DNA of 64,000 nt from Epiperipatus broadwayi. Lineage: Eukaryota; Onychophora; Udeonychophora; Euonychophora; Peripatidae. Below the pieces are notes generated by a model. The model ran no database searches and had not been told where the DNA came from. It saw nothing but the letters and a program-made list of their open reading frames with translations. This document shows, in pieces, positions 22,669 to 38,804 of this stretch; position 1 is the stretch's first letter; each line of letters opens with the position of its first letter. The stretch spans positions 23,827,330 through 23,891,329 of the forward strand of contig JAQFVV010012396.1 of assembly GCA_028023455.1 (NCBI GenBank), in the 5' to 3' direction. Both the position numbers and the translations under genes were made by a program.

Positions 22669-23531
22669 TCATTTAATACAAAAGAATAAAATAATAATTG
22701 CAAAGTTGTCATCTGCAATAAAGCATGCCTCCTCAATTTTTCTAATTAAATCATTACGTTCAGTGCAAAATGCTCTTGCCATAGTGGGTTCGAACACATG
22801 GCCTGTTGTTCTTTGGTGCTTGACAAATATTGATTTGTATTCAGTATTATTTATAGCTCTCCTATATAAATAATGATGTTGAGATGTTCTTGTTGTAATG
22901 TTGGCATGGGTCTCTCCATAATATGCCGCTCTACATCCGTTGGTTGGGCATGAAATCTTATAAACTGCTTGGGCTATTTGATCAGAAGGTATCTTGTTTT
23001 TGGTATTGTTTATCACTCTGTTGAAGGTGGGGTGTGGAATCCTAGTTTGAAGGACTCTGCAAATATTTTATAATATTTCCTAGCAAGCGATGGTATGTAA
23101 GGTAGCAGTATTCTGGGTTTATTGTTTCTAACCATGTCAGTTTGTAATTTAGTTTGAAATTGCCTGATCTTTTTGTAGATGATGTTGTGTGAAAATCCAA
23201 CATTTTCTAGATCTTTAATATAATTTGGGAGGTTCTTTTTGTGGTCAGTTTCAAATTTACATAGACTGTGATTTCTGTGCAGGAAGGAAGTGAGTCCAGC
23301 CAATTTATGTGAATTGGGTGAGTTCAAGTTTGGACGTATTTCTACTGGCTTGACTATAATGGCATAGGTAAGTTGATGTGGATCTCTATGAACTTGAATA
23401 TCCGGATATTTAACATTGTTTTGGAGGTTTTCAGGTATGCAGTTAATTGTTAACGAGGTTTGTGTTTGCAGTTCTATTTGAATATCCATTATTATTTGTT
23501 CCGGTGCCACTATGAATACATAGGATTCCAC
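22669..23531 (-). pseudogene. Penelope-like element, 3' part with GIY-YIG endonuclease (inverted pair, minus copy)
   Basis: Two minus-strand frames (23531-23013 and 23016-22669) join by a frameshift near 23015. They cover the end of a Penelope-like polyprotein: the region after the reverse transcriptase (including VKPVEIRPN, then SHKLAGL) and then the GIY-YIG nuclease. The nuclease shows the CPTNGC pair of cysteines and the AAYYGETHANITTR core, followed by a conserved QH. In PLEs this nuclease cuts target DNA for reverse transcription. The copy lacks the reverse transcriptase domain and loses homology just after DDNFAI, so it is truncated at both ends. It faces a partial plus-strand copy beginning at about 23522. 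Confidence 0.8.
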
Positions 23532-23925
23532 ACCCCACCTTCAACAAACAGAATGATAAACAATACCAAAGACAAGACACCTTCTGATCAAATAGCCCAA
23601 GCAGTTTATAAGATTTCATGCCCAACCACTGGATGTAGAGCGGCATATTATGGAGAGACCCATGCCAACATTACAACAAGAACATCTCAACATCATTATT
23701 TATATAGGAGAGCTATAAATAATACTGAATACAAATCAATATTCATCGAGCACCAAAGAACAACAGGCCAGGTGTTCAAACCCACTATGGCAAAGGCACT
23801 TTGCACTGAATGTAATGATGTAAAACGAAAAATTAAGAAGGCATGCTTTTTATTGCAGATGACAACTTTGCAATAAATCGAAAGGAATCATGCTTTGCAA
23901 TTTCCAGAAAATGGTCATTATGAAA
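23522..23925 (+). pseudogene. Penelope-like element GIY-YIG domain (plus copy)
   Basis: A partial copy on the plus strand starts abruptly at GGATTCCACACC, directly next to the minus copy, and encodes FHTPPST then the GIY-YIG domain (CPTTGC, AAYYGETHANITTR). A one-base shift near 23845-23860 breaks the frame. After correction by eye, the family's C-terminal residues INRKES and ISRKWSL follow, ending in TGA at about 23923. It is nearly identical to the minus copy. Such inverted partial copies are a known structural habit of PLEs. Confidence 0.8.
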
Positions 23926-24200
23926 AAAAATTGGAATAAATTTTGCATAAATCACCACTAAACTTCAATTAATGTAGGCTATGAATATGGAGACTTAAGT
24001 TCTCTGAAAGCTCTTAGTCATATAACTTTTAATAATACTTTGCAAGCTTCACTTTTTTGCGTAAAGCACAGGTAAATTACTTACTACTCAAAGGTGAAAT
24101 AGAAAACTAATATTTTATCTTAATAGATTCTACCCAACTTTATTATAATCATTAATTCTCTTTTCACAGCATTGATTATGTTGTAACCTTTTAGGTGTTA
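23926..24200. other. Non-coding DNA
   Basis: PLE 3' flank. No hammerhead core is evident here, in contrast to the PLE at 51-53 kb. Confidence 0.4.
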
Positions 24201-25300
24201 TGCCATAGATTTTAAACTATGGGCATTGAAGGTACCCTTTTCACCTTTTGGAATAACCAAGAAAAAAAGCATTCAGCTCCACTTCTTTATTTGGAATGGT
24301 CTCTCATATACATTTAAGAATTTTCTAGACCTACATCTCTGTGAAACACTAATTTAGGAAATCTTCACAAAATGTAATAACCATTTTGAAATGTTGAGGG
24401 TTTATTTGAAGCTTGGACAGTTTTTTTCTGCATATCTTCTTTAAATAATTTGTGAGCTTTTATGATGTGTCTTTTGGGGTCAGTTTCTTCCTTGCATATA
24501 GTGTATAATGTAGCTTTTATTAATGTAAGTTCCTTATATCCATAATGAAGATGAATGTGGGGTTAACTTGATTGACTCATTTTGAGTGATGTTGATGTAG
24601 AGTAACTTGTTTATCCAGCTCTGGTGATTATTTTCCAAATACACCCTATAACCTACCTATGTCATGCATTGTTTATTATATTTCAAATAAAATAGCTCTT
24701 TTCTTACAACAGTTTTATTATAGCATTCTATTTTTAATATCTTTCTTCCAACAACATGAAATCTTATGTTCATTATTAAAGGTATCAGTGTCATGGAGAT
24801 GTGGTTACCTAGATTAATCATACCATCACAAAGCATTAGAGAAACCAACATTGCATGGCTGATCATAAGGTAATTTAGACATAGATAACATAAGAAAATT
24901 ATGAGAGAGGCATAAATATAATAACCTTCTATAATTATCCCATAATTTAAATCTATAATCCTCAGTTCCTGTCTCTATGAACCTATTTAGAAAATTGGCA
25001 ATCAAGTTTTAAAATTAAGTCATCATGAAATTGTCTCAAAGAAGACCTCATGTTTATTTGTAGAGATTTGATACCATGCTGTTTATCAACAATATTTAAA
25101 ATTTTCTCTGAGTCATGACCCAAGCTACATCATAAAATGGATTATTATTTTGACTAGGTGTGGATTGCAGTATTGCACTTAGTGTATGCTTCATTATTGT
25201 AACCTTATCTAATGTTGTTTAATTAGGATATTTATAAAATAACTCATTTAAAGTTATTTTAAGGGTTTGAATTTTATGAAAATGCCACCTATGGCTATTT
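24200..25300 (-). pseudogene. Decayed coding-like tract of unknown family
   Basis: The minus strand shows patches of protein-like sequence in shifting frames. One near 25100-25255 has TLDKVTIMKHTLSAILQSTP. Another near 24400-24540 has YTICKEETDPKRHIIKAH, a Cys/His arrangement that might be half a zinc finger. A third lies near 24250 (FFLVIPKGEKGTF). Stops and indels are frequent. It may be a dead retrotransposon or transposase. No diagnostic motif was found. Confidence 0.25.
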
Positions 25301-25429
25301 ACACATTAGAAGCAATTCCTTAGAGCTCGTTTCAAAAGTCTAAAACATTAATTTTAATTGAAAACCAAGGCAAGGAAATAATCCATTTGATAAAGGTAGG
25401 CCTTTTAATTAATTAGACTTAATTATATT

Positions 25430-28400
25430 AATGGATGCATGGAGAAAATCGCATACTCCAAAATTTTTAAAAAAAATGATGGGAGAATCTCCACTAGACA
25501 AATGACTAGATCAGAAAATAATTTGATTAAAACTAGGAACACATATTACCAAAAAAAAATCAATTATCACATCTAAAAAAAAATACACATTAATCCTTAT
25601 CTACAACAAAATTTAGAAGATGATTCATTACTTCTACTCGATAATAAACAAAATTTAAGTAACGTAAATGAAGGCCTAGCTCTAGATTCTAAAAGAGTGA
25701 CTCGTAATATTTGCATAATAAACAAAGAAAAGAAAAGCACTTCAGAAGCATCAAATAACTATGTTATAAAACCAAACCATAGTTTAAATCAACCTTCGTC
25801 AAAAAATAACTCAACAGATTCACTAGAATTAATTACTATCAATTCCCCTGGAAAATCAGAAAAGTATAGCCCAAGAAATAATGTTAGCTTTATTACAGAT
25901 AATGTAATACACCCCCAACACATATCAAAATCAATAGTTCACTCCCCATAAATAGGGAGGTTCAGATTCAGATGATACAAATAAAATATCTGCAATACAA
26001 ATAGGTGAAACTAAACCTAAAACCCCCAAAATTAAAAAAAAATAATAGAAAATCCTACCTACATCGATCAGGTCCGGGAGTTTTCTGCCGGATCTGATAC
26101 CAATCCTTCAGAAGACACATCTTTCTTTAGTTCAGTTGAAACTAAAAAAACTTCATCTACTAGTACACAAGCTAATAGGCTTATTGTTGTTAGAAAAACA
26201 AATAATAATTCTAAAAAGGCTCCTGATAAAAGCCAGTCTATCAGTTCTTATAATGAATCAAATGTCCAGAGCTCAGAGCATGGCGATAATGATTTTGAAG
26301 AGACATGCAGCAAATCAAGCACAAGAAAAAGGCTTAAATAATTCCCAGACTCCACACCCCATTATATATATGGAAAATAAGAGAAATTAATAAACGTCAA
26401 TATACAAGTCCTCAAATAAACAAATAATTCTAACCAAAAATAAAAAAGATACCTGAGGTGCTGATCAAAGTCCCCTTAGAACTCACAAATGGAAGTGAAG
26501 TTACTCACAAAGTCTACCTAGCTTTTCAAACCTAAAAAACTCTCGGAGAATACACACAAAAAAACAATGCTGAACATAATCACCAAATAAATCCTACATC
26601 TTCTAATATAACTAAAATAGATTGATACAGCCCAATAACACAAATATAAACTCAACAAAAATAGATAATTCCAAGTATCTCTCAGCCTACGAAATGTAAT
26701 GCGTGCAAATGCACCTATCTAACAATACTAGAGTTAATAGAAGGACCAAGTCAACAAATTATTGAAGTACAATCAAACCCTCTACATAACTCTTTCTCCC
26801 CGATAATATTACTGAAGATCAATACACAAATATAACAAATAATTTCAATGCTTCTATCCCCAATTAACTTACTAAAATCACCCTAACTACAACACGATAA
26901 GAGCCTCATTCTTGCAACACCCATGTTCCTCTACAGTTCCCTATTGAGACTCTTTGTCACTTTATACGAGATATTTCATCTCGCTTCTAATCTCCCAATT
27001 ATTACATTAGTTCACTCAGGCAAAAGGTTCAACTTCAAACATGACCCTATGTTATATGTCTCACAGACACCACACTATCAGGAGTCAAAACTGTATTATG
27101 GGTGCCAACCAAAAATATTACACCCTTTGGAAAATTTCCAAATTCAAATACCTCCCAATATATGGACTCTCTATCAAACCTATATTTGATCTACCTCATC
27201 ATATTCCAATAGATATACCTACAAATGACCAATTCTCCAATTTTCTCATTTTAGGTCAGCCCTTTTTTTGTCCCATTTATCAACTCACATCTACAATAGA
27301 AAGCAATAGACCAACCAGTATACCACAACTCTTAGGTCGCCCATTTTTTACTGTATCCATTTAATCAAGACTCATTTCATCACTACCATAGAAAAGAACG
27401 ATACCGCAGCAAACCCAAACCAGCTAAACCACAACTCTGAAGACCATACTCTACTAATTATTCTCAGTCAACCACCACAAATAGTTCTGAACAGTAGGAG
27501 CAGACAAAAGATATATTTTCAGCCTATCCAGTACATACTCAATTTGAAACAAAAATCAATCCCATCTACTATTAAAGTCTACCTCGCTTCCAAACAACGT
27601 GAAACTAGTCATCTAAGAATACTCACATCCACACAAACTCAAATCACCTCTCTTCTTAGACCCATTAACACAATGCCCCACACATCTCCCACCTCTTATC
27701 CCTCTTTAGAAACTTCATTCTCAAACAAAACCAATCTCACACAGCATATCACCAACAACATAAAAATAACTCAAAGACGAATTTTCACCAAAATTCTAAA
27801 AAACAGTACTTAGAATCTCTTAATAACAAAAAAATCACCAATATCAAAAGCTAGATCAGAGAAAATAATATCACATGCCACTCACCATTACGAACTTTAT
27901 ATCAGTTTTACACTATACAGAACATTGAAAAATAAAATTATCTGTCAGAAATATCCCTCAAACCAACCTGATTACTCCTCATCTGATGAGAAATATTAAT
28001 ACCTCATTTTTCTTTACTAATAAAGATAATCTTTGGAATCTTCCAATCCTTCACAATCCTAAAAACCTCTGCAGTAAGTAATCAAATCCATTGGCAATGA
28101 ACATATCACTTGTAGAATTGTGGGGTAAACATCAGAGTATAAACTCTCTCAGCAATTCATCATTAGATTTTTTTCATCTGTCTCTTCCCATTCTTTTATG
28201 GGGGCAAACCACTATAACTAAAAAAATATTTCTCCTGAACAAAAAACTTTTTACTCATCTTTAGTTAATCACTCTCCAGTGGAGGTGTGGGCATCTAATT
28301 AAAAAAATTCCAACAATTTAAAATGTTATACGAAGACCTTAATTTAATAGCATCAACTGACTTATGATAATAACATTCAATGCATTCTTGTATATCTACC

Positions 28401-29400
28401 TATAAGGTAAAACATTTTAAAAGTTATTCACACTATTAATATCTCACTTTTAATGATTCTCCCTCAATCCTCTTGGGGGTTTTAATATTTCCTATGATGC
28501 TTCATAAAATACTTACTGCTAAATTGGGGCTTTTTAAATGGAAGAGGCTTTTCCCACATGCCTTCTTTTTTAATAAAACTCAGACTCTCTAATAGACTCT
28601 TATTTTATACTCAGAATTACACTCGGTCTGGAGCCACCCTCCAGCATCGCCTTCTCAGACACCAATATTACTTTCTAGAATTTAGAAACTGTACCACATC
28701 AGTCTCAAAAAACTATTAGAGTATTAATCGCTGAGGAAGTTTTTTCTGAAACATAATTCTGTTTCATATGATTAATATTCTTTCTAGGCTCAAAGAAGTT
28801 TGTTTTCATTAGTGGGAATATTACAGACCTTAATAGACACTATACTAGAAGTCAAAGGACCTACCACCTATTCAAAAATTAGAACATATCCATAATAAGA
28901 TCAAGAACTTTGCTATAGACACTGATCTATAAAAATTTACTTGCCCTCAAAATAATATAAACATAAAAAAAAATAGAAATATATAGCTATTAAAGTCAAG
29001 ATTTTCCTGCTTCAACACTTTTGAGAGGATACCTAGTGGCTTTAGGTGAAATAAACAAACATAAAATTTTAACCATAATGGTTTTCAAACACTGCTCAAA
29101 TGTTCAACATATCGAAGAACACCTCAGAGATCACCTTCAGGCTCTATGTGTATGTAAAAAGTAAGAGACAGTACTAGAGTAAATCACATGCATCACTGAG
29201 GCAGACTCAAAAGCACTTTTATATCCATAAATTCCACCCTGGAATATGATTCTCAAATTTTACTAACTCACCTCAATATCTTCACATCCCAATCATATGA
29301 AATGATTAACATTTATCATCAAGAAACATCAATAGCAACCTTATCCATAGGATGTTCCATTTAAAGAGATCCAACTCCATCAAGCTTAAGACCATATCCA
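25430..29400 (+). pseudogene. Long decayed coding-like tract, A/C-rich sense strand
   Basis: Across about 4 kb the plus strand is rich in A and C and poor in G, unlike its surroundings. Open patches occur throughout (25697-25951, about 26042-26341, 26923-27364, 27544-27813). The first two join through a one-base indel in a poly-A run near 26040 and give a Ser/Asn/Lys-rich hydrophilic segment with EFSAGSDTNPSED and a basic end, STRKRLK. Later patches are Pro/Thr/Ile-rich. The strand bias and length fit a dead LINE sense strand with ORF1 first, but no endonuclease or reverse-transcriptase motif is convincing. Confidence 0.3.
26077..26100. other. Short GC-rich inverted repeat
   Basis: CAGGTCCGG and CCGGATCTG face each other across 6-7 bp inside the decayed coding tract (one G-T). 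It is probably incidental to coding sequence. Confidence 0.3.
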
Positions 29401-30100
29401 TGACCCCTATCCTATAAAATATAGAGAGGGTCAAAGGAAAAATAAAGAAAAATTAAAAAAATATAGAATGACAATAAAAGCCGACAAAAAGTATTATATC
29501 TAAAATAGTATTATTATTATATAAAATTTAAAATAAAGAGTGTATTAAGAAAAGATTCACCATTAGATAAATATTTGTTAATATTTTATTAAGAAAGATG
29601 TAAATTAAATTTAATTCTCAAAAAAATTTTCTTCCTTTTATTTAAAATAAAAAAAAAAAATTAAATTAAAAAAACATGGAAACTGCTCAAAATACCCTAC
29701 CTACAAAATGACATCAATCCTAATGATTGATAAACCATATAACAGGTAAAAGAAACACACAAATATCTGAATAATGTATGGACATAAAAATTCCCTAAAC
29801 ACAACTGATGTTTCTCTGATCTACGATCTGACTAAACAAACAAATCAGATCTTATCTCATTCTACACAAACTCTTGGAGAACCTACAACAATATAAACAT
29901 GTATAACTATCACTGAAAACATTTGTATATACCTATTACTAATAAACCTACATTTTCTTAAATAAAAAAAAACATAGGTCTTTAAAGATTTTTTAATTTT
30001 TAGGTTCTTGTTTGTCACAAGATGATATGCATCAGTGGTAATTAAATGCAATTTTATATCTAACATATAACCCATTCAATATGGTAATGTTTATAGTTTT
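29401..30100. other. AT-rich non-coding DNA
   Basis: Poly-A rich; nothing recognised. The minus frame at 29857-30075 has no family motif. Confidence 0.4.
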
Positions 30101-31400
30101 CAGACTGATTATCCATGGGTTGATTTAAATAATGCTGGTTGGCCATCATAAACAAGCAGTCACGGCAATTACCTTTTTTGGTACCATGAGTTATTTGAGA
30201 GTTTATAAACTTTTTTTATGTCATTTGCCTCATGACTAAAGTTTGAGCATTTAAATTGTCTGATTAATTTATCATATGCTTTGTTCTGACAGTTACCTAC
30301 ATCTTACTGAAATTTTCCCCTAGAATTATGTTTAAGACTATGAAGGTTACAACCTATTTCACAAGATTCATTTATTTTCTCAGTATATTTTATATTCTAG
30401 AGGATCTATTATAAGCTATTAATTTGCATCTATGCCAAATCTTGAATTATTTAGCTTTATAATTATGACAACAAAGCATAAAAGAAATTTCATGAGACTT
30501 TTCAAATTTGTGTGCCATAAAAAGTAGCTTCTCCTGGTTGCCATTATATTCAAACCTATATATGACTTAATTTTATTTTACATTTTTGGTGATTATATTA
30601 GCATTTAATGGTCACTGGAATATTAAAATTGGTATGATGTATTTCTTTAGTATAGGGTGCATTTGAGGAATTATATTGCTTACCCTTTAAACTGGGCATA
30701 TATTTCTAAAAGGTTTTAGGTTCTGAGGATGGTATATTCCCACCATGTTGCCCTGGTGTGTTATCAGGTAATGGTACTTGCCATGCATTTTATGTCATAG
30801 GAACTGAAGTATCCAGTGAATAAATGTCATCCACTCCTCAACCTGGGCTGACACAAGTGTTGTGTTTGGACACACACCAGCTCTCCTCTGAATGACTCCT
30901 GGTCTTGCAACACAGGTGTCATAGGCCTCTCTACTTCTATTTTCTCATGAGAGACTTCACCTCAATAATGTCAACATCTTAATAACCATTCTTTTCTACT
31001 AACAGTTCACTTTTTAAAGATTGTGCTGACTCATCCCTTATCGCTACTACTTCCCTCATCCTTTCAGTCACTAACTTGTGGATAAGATTGGCAATTTTCC
31101 AGTTATTTCCAACTTCTATCTCAGCCATGGCCTCTTGGTGATTCTGTTGCATTGCCATTATGGCCTGTTGGTCCCTAGTCTCCATTTCATAGATACTCAT
31201 TTCTAATTTGCTGTGGTGGGCTCAAGTGAGATCTCCCATGTTTTTTCAGGCATCTTGCACATGCTCATTGCTTTTTTCATATCTCAATCATTCACTCACT
31301 GCACTCCTTAGGTTAGTTCTTTTTTCCATATTGTTTGCTCCTTGTACTAACCAAGTTGCTACCTCCCCACCAGAAAATGGTCCCCACAATTACTGATCTG
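30100..31400 (-). pseudogene. Decayed gag-like reading frame
   Basis: On the minus strand a 73-codon frame (31200-30979) is Met/Gln/Glu-rich and helical (METRDQQAIMAMQQNHQEAM) and likely coiled coil. Upstream to about 31400 and downstream to about 30100 protein-like patches continue with stops. One near 30220-30270 has FKCSNFSHEANDIKK, weakly like a retroviral-type zinc knuckle. The order (coiled coil, then Cys/His patch) resembles retroelement gag. No enzyme domain was found nearby. Confidence 0.3.
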
Positions 31401-35177
<3,777 letters not shown>

Positions 35178-35353
35178 TAAATGTAAATACATGAAAGCAG
35201 TCAACACTATCAATAACAATCAGCAATCTCAATCTATTGTCAAGACAACCTTTTTTTAACAATAAAGATAGAAATTTATCTTTATCTATGGCCTAATATA
35301 TTGATATTGGTATTTTTTAAGTGTTGACTGCTTTCATGAATTTGCATTTAAAT
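35178..35353. repeat. Inverted repeat with ~32-bp arms
   Basis: ACATGAAAGCAGTCAACACT at about 35190-35209 is matched by AGTGTTGACTGCTTTCATG at about 35320-35338. Arms extend outward through AAATG(C/T)AAAT. A second small hairpin (AAAGATA..TATCTTT) lies between. It may be a small foldback element; the superfamily is unknown. Confidence 0.6.
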
Positions 35354-35660
35354 ATTTTGCATGAACAGTATTCACAGTTTTATTAACATTAGTAGAATAA
35401 AATAATGCAAAACATAGCTTTTTCAGTGATTATGCCATATTTAAATATTATTTAAATAAAATAATAATACATGAGTTATCAACCGCAATACCACAAAAAA
35501 ATTAACTTTATATCACCATCAGTTATACAATACTACTGAATAATCATCTTTTAGGATTTTAGTTTAAATATTTTCTCACATGATAAACTAAATAATATTA
35601 TTAATTATTATGCATGTATTGTGATATAAATTGTTAAAATACATATTTGTAACAAAGTTT

Positions 35661-35772
35661 ATGAATTAAAATAATAATTTATAAATAAATTTAGTTTCAT
35701 GGAATTTGTTCCTAGTATGAATTAAAATAATAATTTATAAATAAATTTAGTTTCATGGAATTTGTTCCTAAC
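35661..35772. repeat. Perfect tandem duplication, 2 x 56 bp
   Basis: The unit ATGAATTAAAATAATAATTT.. through TTTGTTCCTA occurs at 35661-35716 and 35717-35772 with differences only in the last two bases. A very recent duplication. Confidence 0.9.
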
Positions 35773-35929
35773 ATGGTATGTTTAAATGTGCTTTTTTCAA
35801 GAGTTTTAATATTATTTTTTATTCTAATGATCAAAATAATATAATATTCATTCACATATGGTGATTACTTTCAAAGGAAACAGTTCCTGCCTTTCTATTT
35901 GTAATACATATGTTTCGGTGTGTTTTCAA

Positions 35930-35945
35930 TATATATATTGTAACG

Positions 35946-35992
<47 letters not shown>

Positions 35993-36005
35993 AATGATAT
36001 ATACA
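35930..36005. repeat. (TA)n microsatellite with duplicated flanks
   Basis: A TA run at about 35952-35989 is bounded on both sides by near-identical TATTGTAA(C/T)GATATATACATAT, suggesting slippage or an internal duplication. Confidence 0.7.
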
Positions 36006-36626
36006 TATGCCATTACATTAAATTGAAATAAAAACTTTTAAGTTCGCAAATAAAAATAAATGTATTAAAAAAAAAACTAATCGCTAAAATTAAAATGTTT
36101 GTTAAACATATAATGTATATATATTCGCACAGATGCAAAACTTTAAAAATATTTTTTTTTATATAAATAAAAAAAAAAATGGGCACTTGAACAAACTTTT
36201 TTATAAAAAAATACAAGATTTCATTCAATATAAAAATATTTTAATAAAGAAATAATGTAAGTAAAAATAAAAACAGGTATTAATAAATTCCTGTAATCTT
36301 TAAATGGAAATGATTGTTTATTAATTGAAAAGCAAGCTAGCCTTGGGGCTCTTGTGTAATTAAAAAGTCAGGTGAAAATTAGATAAGGAATAAAGAATTG
36401 GCTTGTCCAATATAGAAGCAGCAAATAAAGGCCTGGACCATAACGAAAAAATGGAACAGTGACGTTTTTGTTCGCGGAATCCATATGAGGATTATAAAAA
36501 GAAAAATATTCAGTTTCCTGACAGTTTCCAGCTTGATTTGGTAAGATGAACGATAAGACGCACTTGTCGTTCTCTCTCACTTATTTTAAAAATAAAAAGA
36601 CTGTGATACCAGAATAGAACCAGCTA

Positions 36627-36706
36627 ATGCTACCTCCAAAATATCAGACTGGTCTTCCAGGAAAGTCTTCGTGGAAATTGCCAACAGGAACCTGGACTCT
36701 TCTACT
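36627..36706 (+). other. Possible short first coding exon (low confidence)
   Basis: An ATG at 36627 opens 26 codons starting MLPPKYQTGLPGKSSWKLPT, then reaches CT followed by GTAAGC at 36707, a good splice-donor match. The G+C content of this block (about 45%) is well above its surroundings, and the upstream 36400-36560 contains a CRE-like GTGACGTTT. No downstream exon could be tied to it, and the peptide matches no family I recognise. It may equally be a GC-richer piece of unique or repeat DNA. Confidence 0.2.
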
Positions 36707-36709
36707 GTA

Positions 36710-37418
36710 AGCAATTGAACTGAACAATTGTTAAAATCATAAAATTAATTAAGAACTTTAAAGATTTGTTAAGTTAATTTAAATTTTAAAAAAAAGAACT
36801 TTTCTCTGACTTATGTGTCAAATCAATTAATAATGTTTAATTTTATATGTTTTGCATTTGATAAAAATCATTTCCATTTATTATTTTGTTTGTATTAATA
36901 CTTATTGTATAAATTATTTAAATGCATGAAATTTAAGGTTGGGTATAGATGTTGCATGGATTCGTTAGTGGTTGATTATGTTGTGGTTTTCACATTCGAT
37001 TAGAATATATAAGTCATCGATGTCACTGCGGCATCTTATAATGAATGCTATTGGGTTTTTTTGTATTCCCTATGCAATTGACATTATCGATAATTTTGTA
37101 TTTTGATTGGTTGTGTTTATTTTGAAATGTTTTTAACTGTGGAATCTATGCAGCTGATCTATACTCAACATTATAAAACAAACTGTATAAAATTCATCTG
37201 TGTGAACCTATCTAAACATTAAATTTAAGTCGGGCATGAATGGCTATATAGATTTGTAAAGTTATATATATAGTTTAAGGGAGGGTAATCTTAGGTTATT
37301 TGTTTCGTAGTTAAATTGGGTCAATGGATTAGATGTATTGATGTAATTAGTAAATATAGCAGGAGATCCACTATGGGCAGGATTGCATATATATTCCACA
37401 CACTGTTTGCCTATGGAT
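36710..37418. other. Non-coding DNA
   Basis: Nothing recognised. It would be intron if the 36627 exon is real. Confidence 0.35.
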
Positions 37419-37523
37419 GGGATTGTAAGTCGGCAAAAAGGACCGCAGTCCATTCCTATGGAGTTTTTTGTGGGATTGTAAGTCGGCAAAAAGGACCGCA
37501 GTCCATTTTATGGAGTTTTTTGT
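37419..37523. repeat. Tandem duplication, 53 + 52 bp
   Basis: The unit GGGATTGTAAGTCGGCAAAA..GGACCGCAGTCCATT..TATGGAGTTTTTTGT occurs twice head to tail, differing only by a short CC deletion region. It contains the small palindromic core GGACCGCAGTCC. Confidence 0.9.
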
Positions 37524-38344
37524 TTATTGTTCTATTCACCAAAAGATGTAGCATTCCTGTTGGTTGAAAGACAATGTCTTCTCTAACTCTACTTACTGTT
37601 CAGATGTACATTCCTGACAGTATAGTATTTTGTGTTGTTGTATTCATGCTGCATTGAATACATTGATATATCCGATGGATTGACATTAGTTTGGCTGCAA
37701 ACTTTTGGCCTAAAGTTAAATAAGGGATAGAATATTTTCTTTTCAAATGCAGATCTATGTAGTCTATTCATACTCGAACCTCTCAATAAAATATTAAACT
37801 CATTGCAATCTATTTAAATGTAAAATTAAAAGTTAATATAAAATGTTAAATGTATTCCTCAAAATTTATTTGTACATGCATTAATAAATGTTGTTTGTTA
37901 ATTACTGGCAGTGGCTTTTATTTTTTTTATATATACATTTAAGATGCAATTAAACAAGTTATTTATTATCTCTGCATCTTTGAGCTAGTGACAATGGGCT
38001 AACAACCGGAATAAAACCAATACAATTTTTTTTTTACTTACGTTTCTGCCTACTATATAAATTTTTCTAGGTTCAAATGCCTAGATGGCGCCATTGTAGT
38101 GCAGATTACGTTAAGTCTGATTTCTCTGGATCGTTATCATATATATATATCTTGAATAGAATCAGAAATTTCTAATTTAATTAATATCATTTTGATATAT
38201 AAGAAAGGACAATAAGATTAATTTAATCTCCAGAATCACCTGATATCATTCCCATTCCTGGCTAATATATTGTAAATTTATGAGATAATGGTTGCCTTTC
38301 TTTATGCATTAACATAAATCCTTAAATATGTATTTATTTTTATG
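37524..38344. other. Non-coding DNA
   Basis: A GC-richer patch with TAGATGGCGCCATTG (a perfect ATGGCGCCAT palindrome) lies at about 38081-38096. Otherwise AT-rich. Confidence 0.4.
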
Positions 38345-38398
38345 CTTCATCAACAATTATTAATCCTCTGCAGGATGAAGGTCTTTCTATGTTCAATT

Positions 38399-38640
38399 CA
38401 TCTTCTCTGATATTTAGCTTCTCTTCTCCACATCACCCCTGCACAGGTTCTTATTTCATCCATCCATCTCACATGTGGCCTCATTCTGGATCTTTTAAAA
38501 TCTCTTGGAATCCAGTTTAAGATTTCAATTGTCCATCTATTATCATGTCTTCTACCAATATGTCCAGCCCTTCACCACTTCAGTCTTTTAATTTTTTCAA
38601 TGAGGTCAGTAACACTTGTTTATTCTTTTACCCATATATT
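38399..38640 (-). pseudogene. RTE LINE C-terminal region
   Basis: The minus strand reads RAGHIGRRHDNRWTIEILNW, then PRDFKRSRMRPHVRWMDEIR and ends YQRR-stop. This is the conserved tail following the reverse transcriptase in RTE and related LINEs. One premature stop replaces a Trp or Cys codon just before RAGHIG. Confidence 0.8.
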
Positions 38641-38804
38641 GTGTTTTCAATCTTTTCATGTTACTACCAACATGCATCTCTCCATACTTGTTTGAGTGGT
38701 CAGAAGTAAGTAAGATCTGGTAAAACACATTTACTAAAAACCTTCCTTTTCAAACACATAGGCATATTTCCTTTTAGTATCAAGTTTTTTCTATCAAAAG
38801 TAAT

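Noticed and set aside
26136-26390. 84-codon frame beginning MKLKKLHLL
   Set aside because: It is the shadow of the Ser/Asn-rich frame ending at 26341, which looks more like a former protein.
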